DNA of 64,000 nt, from assembly GCA_963693305.1 (NCBI GenBank), contig OY855911.1, positions 29,598,439 through 29,662,438 of the forward strand. The letters are read 5' to 3'. The notes below the pieces were generated by a model, which was not told the DNA's origin, did not search any database, and was given only the letters and a program-made list of their open reading frames with translations. The position numbers and the translations under genes were made by a program. Positions 58,081 through 64,000 of this stretch are shown piece after piece. Source of the DNA: Meandrina meandrites. Taxonomy: Eukaryota; Cnidaria; Anthozoa; Scleractinia; Meandrinidae. Positions within the stretch are counted from its first letter, which is position 1. Each line of letters starts with the position of its first letter.

Positions 58081-58683
58081 ATTCTTGGTTTTCATGTTAC
58101 GTCATAAAATTCTGAAATCAAAATTTAATAGGCCTGCTAAACTTTTGATATCACTAGGTGTAAGATAAACTAAAAATATATCTTTTCGCAAATTTCCAGC
58201 TTGGTTGTGCCCTTCGTTTTAAAAACAGGGCATTTTGAATATTCGAGTTCTCCGCCGTAAGTGATATCAAGCTGAGTGCCGTGACAAAGTTGTTTTGATT
58301 CAAAAAAGGCCTTTCCTTTCCATTTTTGCAGATCGAACATTCCCAATGTACTAAGTGCTGTTTATGTGAAAGTGTAATAGATCATGAGCCAAAAGTAGTC
58401 GCTATTAATAGGAAAATTAAGTTCCAGATGGTTTCTCTGACTCACGGCGGCCATGTCTGTGCCCCTCGGAAGGACACAAATATGGCGTCTCCATACTGAG
58501 CTTTATAAATTTGCGTGGAAAGTTTCGGCAAATAACTCGCAAACGTTGCACCGCACAGCCCTGAGATTTGGACAAATCGTTTATCTATTTATCTTCTATA
58601 ATATCTGAAATTCATAGCTTCTGTCGTTGAATGGTTTCGATTTTATTTTTTTTATTTCGTGACAGTGAAAACCACCAATAAAA
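58081..58683 (+). repeat. Left arm of a 603-bp inverted repeat (MITE-like)
   Basis: Its reverse complement is found at 59893-60494 with only a few differences, near TTTATTTTTTTTATTTCGTG. The ends resemble TIRs (CTTGGTTTTCATGTTACG and GTGACAGTGAAAACCACCAA). It is the same family as 41971-42554. It lies in gene A's last intron. Confidence 0.9.
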
Positions 58684-58735
58684 TCTTTCGCCGCTACGAT
58701 TTCTGCCTGGTTTACTTCGTTTTGCCCCGACTTAC

Positions 58736-58767
58736 TGCCCCCTGGGTCTCCGAGGATGCCAAAGTGC
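58736..58767 (-). CDS. Gene A mini-exon (32 bp)
   Basis: Acceptor TTTTTCGCTTAG, donor GCA|GTAAGT (strong). It enters in phase 1 and leaves in phase 0, encoding TLASSETQGA. Phase fits both neighbours exactly. Confidence 0.5.
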
Positions 58768-58822
58768 CTAAGCGAAAAATTTAATTATTAAGTGGATGCT
58801 AAATACATGACGTGTATACTAC

Positions 58823-58873
58823 CTTTCGTTAGGGTTGTTGTGGTACTATCCTCAGAGTCGGAGCTATGGGGCT
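58823..58873 (-). CDS. Gene A linker exon (51 bp)
   Basis: Acceptor CATTCAACAG, donor G|GTAGTA, phase 1-1. Encodes PHSSDSEDSTTTTLTK, a Ser/Thr/acidic linker with casein-kinase-like sites. Confidence 0.5.
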
Positions 58874-58940
58874 CTGTTGAATGGTAAATAAATATAGTAT
58901 ATACAAAAGACAGTTTTTAGCTCTGATTTAAGTATCTTAC

Positions 58941-59036
58941 CTTTTATCGAGGATGTGTCACTGGAAGATGTGTCAAAGTCTGAATCCGTAGAAACATTCG
59001 TTTTAATTGGATAGTTTTCTTCTTCACTAGCAGGAT
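58941..59036 (-). CDS. Gene A linker exon (96 bp)
   Basis: Acceptor CACCTACCAG, strong donor G|GTAAGA, phase 1-1. Encodes PASEEENYPIKTNV and STDSDFDTSSSDTSS, an acidic Ser-rich linker probably disordered. Its first two bases (AT) make Asp with the G left by the exon at 63817. Confidence 0.55.
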
Positions 59037-59107
59037 CTGGTAGGTGAATAGACAATTAAACTTGTAAGACATGTAGGAATGCGTTCCATGCGCCAATACA
59101 AATTGAA

Positions 59108-59345
59108 CACGGTGGTGTAATGGTTAGTGCGCTGCTGGACTTTGGATTGAGCAGTTCGGGTTCGGAGTAATTGTTATTCCGGCCGGAATAATTGTGCTGG
59201 CAAGACACTTAACTCTAACAGTGCCTCTCTTCATATAAATGCATTGCGTCGAGTTATTGGGAAAACCTAACTGAAATGCTGGGGAGCAACCTGTGATGGA
59301 CTAGCGTCCCATTCTGGGGGAATAGCACATACAGCTATTTCAATT
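59108..59345 (+). mobile_element. tRNA-derived SINE, diverged copy
   Basis: GGTGTAATGGTTAGTGCGCTG (A box) then GGGTTCGG (B-box-like), followed by CAGTGCCTCTCTTC and a body (GATGGACTAGCGTCCCATTC) equivalent to the SINE at 16023. Confidence 0.65.
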
Positions 59346-59637
59346 AAAGGTCAAATGAACCAAAAATTCGAATTTTCTTTTTTTAGGCCGACTTGTTGTT
59401 TAAGAACCAAATTAACATATTCCGAAATTTCAAAGTAATTGGACTGTGTAAAACAGAGAAATTTCAAGTTAAAAAATGCTTATTTTATCTTATTTTTTTT
59501 TATTTAATCAATTACTTGACACCACATACAATAAAAAAGAAAAAAAATTATTACAAGATTGTAGACAATGACAAGACTAACGACAAGAAAAAAAAATTAC
59601 AACGCTCATAGTACTTTCCTACTTTCACTATACTTAC

Positions 59638-59875
59638 AACAAGAAGTTGCTATAGCAACTTAAAACCGCGCTTATATTTTTGGCTAATTAACAGCTTTCT
59701 TTCTCAAAAGTCGCGGTTAAATTTAATCTGTTTGCATTATGAGTAAAGGACTAGCAAAGTAGTCACGTTAGTCACACAATCCGAGGGTTACGTTGTCCCC
59801 GGATATCTTTAGCTTGGAGGTTTTTCCCGTCTAATGACGTAACCCCTGCACGTTCGGGCACGCTCAATTGTTTAT
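59638..59875. repeat. Dispersed repeat R1, copy 3
   Basis: Almost the same length as copy 1, with the end motifs intact. Ends 17 bp before the right inverted-repeat arm. Confidence 0.75.
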
Positions 59876-59892
59876 TAAGTTGGCCCGCAGCT

Positions 59893-60494
59893 ATTTATTG
59901 GTGGTTTTCACTGTCACGCAATAAAAAAATAAAATCGAAACCATTCAACGACAGAAGCTATGAATTTCAGATATTATAGAAGATAAATAGATAAACGATT
60001 TGTCCAAATCTCAGGGCTGTGCGGTGCAACGTTTGCGAGTTATTTGCCGAAACTTTCCACGCAAATTTATAAAGCTCAGTATGGAGACGCCATATTTGTG
60101 TCCTTCCGAGGGGCACAGACATGGCCGCCGTGAGTCAGAGAAACCATCTGGAACTTAATTTTCCTATTAATAGCGACTACTTTTGGCTCATGATCTATTA
60201 CACTTTCACATAAACAGCACTTAGTACATTGGGAATGTTCGATCTGCAAAAATGGAAAGGAAAGGCCTTTTTTGAATCAAAACAACTTTGTCACGGCACT
60301 CAGCTTGATATCACTTACGGCGGAGAACTCGAATATTCAAAATGCCCTGTTTTTAAAACGAAGGGCACAACCAAGCTGGAAATTTGCGAAAAGATATATT
60401 TTTAGTTTATCTTACACCTAGTGATATCAAAAGTTTAGCAGGCCTATTAAATTTTGATTTCAGAATTTTATGACGTAACATGAAAACCAAGAAT
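59893..60494 (-). repeat. Right arm of the 603-bp inverted repeat
   Basis: Reverse complement of 58081-58683 at near identity. The 1.2-kb spacer between arms holds three gene A linker exons, a SINE and repeat R1. Confidence 0.9.
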
Positions 60495-60654
60495 TGGGGA
60501 CGGAGGTGCTCTTTTCTAAATCGAGTTTTGGGCATGTAAACCTCAACCGATTTTTCTCATTTTTAACTCGGAAAATTCCGAGTTCTCGTGATGGGGCCGA
60601 TTTCACTCCTTCCCTCGATTCCTGTAAACATTTTAATTGAATTAATTAATTAAA

Positions 60655-61717
60655 GACTCTCTGTCGACCTGCATGCATTGCATGCCTCGCCCGAGGTTTC
60701 GTAGCCTACAAAACCTCAATTTGTCGATCATTTCGCTCTTCAATTCTTTACAATCCGAGGCATCCATCGCGATTTTTCAACAGTTATTGCTTTTCATGAA
60801 AAGATTGATTATCGTTCTTAACATTGAGGTGAATATTTTGTCGTAAGTTGTTCGTTTGTTACATGTGTGAAAAGCTAAACAACGGCCGGTACGCGATATG
60901 CTTTTAGCCATGCATGGCGGGTGCCAAGAATCGCCTGCGTAAGGCCTAGACTGTAACCAGAGGCTCTTCCGAAAAGATTTATTCAAGAAAATCTGCCCAG
61001 AATCAATGGAGAAACAAAGAAGATGACCTCGGATACAGGCAAAGTGAAAACTGCTCATGTTTGTTGCAGTAAGCTGAGTGACACTGAATCGCTGCAGAAT
61101 TATTTCCCTTCGCATTGCCAGTAGATTCTTCCAGTACCAAGTAAGCTTTATTGCGATTATTTGAAATTTATTTCGATGAAAAGTGCTTTCTTTGCTTCAA
61201 TTTTCCCCTACTCGCTAGTAATGGCAATCTTTCGGACTGAAAAAAGATCGAACTGAAAGCATTTAGAATCTGTACGTGACCGCTTATCGAAACAATCTCC
61301 GCAGGAATTCCAAACCGCGGTATGAAAATCGCCACGAAATGTTCATTGCTCTAGTTCTACATCTTAACAGTATTTTAAGAGCACTAAGTACTGTATATAT
61401 ACTGTGTATATGTGCTTCTAAAAGCAAATAAAAAGGAAATTTATTTTATGGAGTTGTTTTCAAATGACGCGTATGGCGACAGGAGCTTGTAATTGTAATT
61501 GTAGCTTGCGCCCCCACGACGCGAGGTCATAATTTCAAAATAAAGTATTTCTTAGCTGGATGACCTCGAAAGCAAACATTTTATACCTGTTTCTACCGGT
61601 ATATTTTATTTTAGGCCACGAATGCCCTAAATCTTTTTGATTTTCGAACGATTTTCTTCAGCGCCAGAATCAAAACAATAACAAACACTCGCATTGCACG
61701 CCGGTCGACAGAGAGTC
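60655..61717. mobile_element. 1.06-kb TIR element
   Basis: GACTCTCTGTCGACC (60655-60669) is perfectly mirrored at 61703-61717 and followed inside by a related TGCAATGC-type stretch. No transposase; a minus ORF inside (60777-61115) has no recognisable domain. Confidence 0.65.
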
Positions 61718-62915
61718 TAATATTAAATTGAAGCAATCAATTAGTCTTGTGAAGCGGGTAGGGGGTTGGGTAAAATGCAGCCTTTATTTGTGTTACTATA
61801 TACATGTATGAAGTAAACAAAGGCTATATATTTTCCGAGTTTCAGTGGCTCACAGCCACTTTGATTAACAATCGAAATAACAAATGTTCAAATTTTATAA
61901 AGCTTTAAAATATAGGGCAAACAAGGCAAATGATCACGAGATATAAGTGCTTTTGAAAAAATATATTTATGGAAAAAACGCGAATATTTTCCAAACGCGA
62001 CGATAGATTTTTTCCTAATTAATGTCAGCCAATTCAATTTATCCAAGTTTTAATGTGAGCACGTTTCAACGAAATCGGCTGGGTAGAAATTGCTGCACAG
62101 TTGACTGTTGAATTTTCGCTTCAAAATATTATGCTTGTGTATAATTGGGAGCTGTTAAAACAACGTTTAAGTAATGCTAAGATGCCATGGATTATTTAAA
62201 AGCTTAATGCCAGCTAAAACGTTGCTGAAAAGTATGGAAAGATCGGAAACTCCTGGTAAAAGTTGTAAACAAATGAAGAGGAAGAGGTTTACGAGAATAA
62301 ATTGTGAATTTTGAAATATTCATTTTTTTCGAATTAAAAAAAACGTACCGATTTTTTTCTTTTATTTTTAAGTATGAGAAGATACGGCATACATGCAAAC
62401 AGCTTTATCTATTTACGTGTGTCTAGTCTCGATGAAATGCGTCGAATTTTGCTCACATTTTTATTTCCAGGTGCTAAATAATCTTGAGAATGCGGCAAGT
62501 TTGAATAATTTACTGTAACGAGAGCGTTTCCAAAGAGCTCCAAATTGGAAGACAAGAGGTAGCTATCTTGGCGAGCCAAATTCGACGAGTTTCATCGAGA
62601 CAAGACACACGAAACTAGATGAAGTTGTTTGTATATATGGTGTATTTTGTCATACTTGAAAATGAAAGAAAAACAATCGGTAGATTTTTTTTAATTCAAA
62701 CGGCGCGTTTAATAGCAGATCATGGATCATATTTTCTGTTTGATGTGAGGCCCCTTGTGCTTTTTCAAAATCGAACTCTGTTTACCAACGTTCAGTCAAA
62801 TTAATTCTGGCAATATTATTGTGTCGTTTGCAGGCCGCGACCAAACTACACATTTCATTCAATTTCACTATCGCAAAACTTTTTATCGAAATAAAATACC
62901 GTGGGAACCATTGCA
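61718..62915. other. Gene A intron or intergenic, nothing recognised
   Basis: AT-rich. Searched by eye for another alpha/beta exon (GKVIVV/AKVIIL type) on the minus strand and found none. Confidence 0.4.
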
Positions 62916-63180
62916 GAAGAAATACAACGCGATCAATTTTTGTATTAAATGGAAAGTCGGGAAAAAAAATCCGAGCTCCAGATGGGATTTGAACCCACGA
63001 TCCTCCGTGATCTAGTCGGATGCTCTAACCACTGAGCTACTGGATGGTAAGCAAGGGTGAATTGTGAACCCTTGCTCACCATGGAGTCTCCAGTAGCGTC
63101 GTAGGCTCAAATCCCATCTGGAGCTAGGATTTTTTCCGAGTTTCCATTTAATGCAAAAATTGATCACGTTGTATTTCTTC
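62916..63180. repeat. Foldback with tRNA-like sequence in both arms
   Basis: GAAGAAATACAACGCGATCA at the left is mirrored by GATCACGTTGTATTTCTTC at the right end. In the left arm, read on the minus strand, 63044 to about 62976 has a tRNA outline: TCCAG...CTGGA acceptor, GCTCAGTGGTTAGAGC D arm, GTGGGTTCAAATCCCAT T arm. The anticodon loop would show AGA but its stem is imperfect and residue 37 is a pyrimidine. The right arm carries a shortened tRNA-like copy on the plus strand. It is a tRNA-derived foldback rather than a working tRNA. Confidence 0.6.
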
Positions 63181-63816
63181 AGACTCACGTGGTGGTTGGA
63201 AGGTTGCATATCTTCTTTCGTTTTGGAGATATTTACGTTTTTATATAATGCAAATGAGGATAGTGATGGCGTCATCAATAGTTCCACAAAATGATAAATC
63301 ACTAAATCAAGCATATCTCTTGGAGTATATAAGCGGTGTTCTTCAAACGTGGCACCATTAATGGTCATTGTCAAAGGCACAAGATGGCAACACTTTTGCC
63401 GCATAAGACTTATTTCTACATACTGACATTTCCAGTTTATTCTTAACCAAAGGTGATGCACTCCCAAAAAGCTAACGAAGAGGGTTAAGATAATATGGGT
63501 ACCACGTGTGTTCCACGCCGGACCCTCTGTTGAACTCTAAAGTGTTGCACATGGAGATATTTGGTTATAACAAAAGAAGACTGGATCCAAGGGTCAAGTT
63601 ATACTTGTCCGCTTTTTAGAACAAAGGGTGCAACATTCTCAAGCCAAAGGAATTAATTTTCAAAGAAATGTTCAAATGTAATGCCGTGCCACGCACAGAA
63701 AAGAACATTTCTTTCGTAACCTAAACTTCCGCCGCACCGCTAGCCTGCGCGCAGGCTACTGCACCGCGTGCTTTGTGCTTTTTTTTTTGTTTCTCTAAAA
63801 TGACCTACAATCTTAC
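63181..63816. other. Intron sequence with an 18-bp palindrome
   Basis: TAGCCTGCG/CGCAGGCTA (63741-63758) is a perfect palindrome. No coding exon recognised. Confidence 0.4.
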
Positions 63817-64000
63817 CAACTTCATTCGCCGCTGTTTCCAGAAGTTCTTTGCAGGTTTGTTGAAGTTGATTCTTGTAAGCACCGCGGATTGTGTTAGCAT
63901 CAACCACCAACACACAGAACTTAAGACGGTTACTCGTCAAATATCGTTTAGCTTCGTCAGGTTGAAGGTTTTCACCTGGAGGATATTCTGCAAGATTTAG
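63817..64000 (-). CDS. Gene A upstream exon (partial): alpha/beta domain
   Basis: The minus strand reads YPPGENLQPDEAKRYL, RLKFCVLVVDANTIRGAYKN and helix LQQTCKELLETAANEV, ending at a strong donor G|GTAAGA in phase 1. The left part may start at an acceptor (TCTTGCAG, about 63990) or continue past the window edge. It aligns with gene C exon 1 (SEITELSTKT, KMKVDFAMFVVHAHES) and by pattern with gene B exon 2 (DRIHVVLWVIKAND). It could be a pseudo-caspase-like or GTPase-like strand-helix unit. Its phase allows joining to the linker exon at 59036 or the alpha/beta exon at 34575; the former is nearer. Confidence 0.5.

Noticed and set aside
60777..61115. Transposase of the 60655-61717 element
   Set aside because: The 112-residue ORF shows no catalytic motif or family resemblance.
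62973..63046. Functional tRNA gene
   Set aside because: Imperfect anticodon stem, pyrimidine after the anticodon, and location inside a foldback repeat.
34361..64000. Single gene joining the 63817 exon to the 34575 exon
   Set aside because: Phases fit, but a 29-kb intron containing same-strand apolipoprotein-L exons makes it unlikely without RNA support.

Overview
The window looks like genomic DNA of an invertebrate animal, most likely an anthozoan cnidarian (coral or sea anemone). This rests on AT-rich sequence, phase-conserved split genes, dense short terminal-inverted-repeat (TIR) elements, tRNA-derived SINEs, L1-type and Penelope-like retroelements, and interferon-response-like GTPase genes. 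Species cannot be named from the sequence alone. No bacterial-style operon, CRISPR array or rRNA was seen.

All host-type coding exons I can support are on the minus strand. Gene C (1-1586) is the 5' end of a gene encoding an alpha/beta domain; it carries a frameshift and runs off the left edge. Gene B (11582-28476) encodes a P-loop GTPase of IFI44/GIMAP-like appearance plus linker exons and a C-terminal beta-rich module. Its 3' half has been triplicated in tandem (units 11756-15820, 15821-19399, 19400-23203). Each junction fuses two exons in frame, and every predicted splice phase stays compatible from the ATG to the last exon. A further locus (33676-34575) has the same C-terminal module in two copies plus an exon of the alpha/beta domain. 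Gene A (56514-64000+) has an alpha/beta-domain exon, three small Ser/acidic linker exons and a large exon resembling apolipoprotein L. Module relics lie at 7449-7893 and about 2666-2860. The region reads as a rearranging cluster of innate-immune-type genes; immune function is inferred from family resemblance only.

The rest is mostly mobile and repetitive DNA. It includes a young full-length two-ORF LINE with a 13-bp target-site duplication (TSD) and intact ORFs (36087-41608), a decayed relative on the plus strand (30455-32365), and a Penelope-like fragment (46597-47709). There are tRNA-derived SINEs, one carrying a later nested insertion (12105-12577). Many non-autonomous TIR elements are present, several with diagnostic TSDs: TTTA, TTA, TTAA, TGGAT and a 10-bp MULE-like one. 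A 603-bp near-identical inverted repeat flanks the small exons of gene A, and a tRNA-like foldback lies at 62916-63180. A 35-copy, 55-bp minisatellite at 4408-6320 contains a palindrome in every unit.

Exon models come from reading translations and GT/AG sites by eye. They are hypotheses that RNA data would settle.
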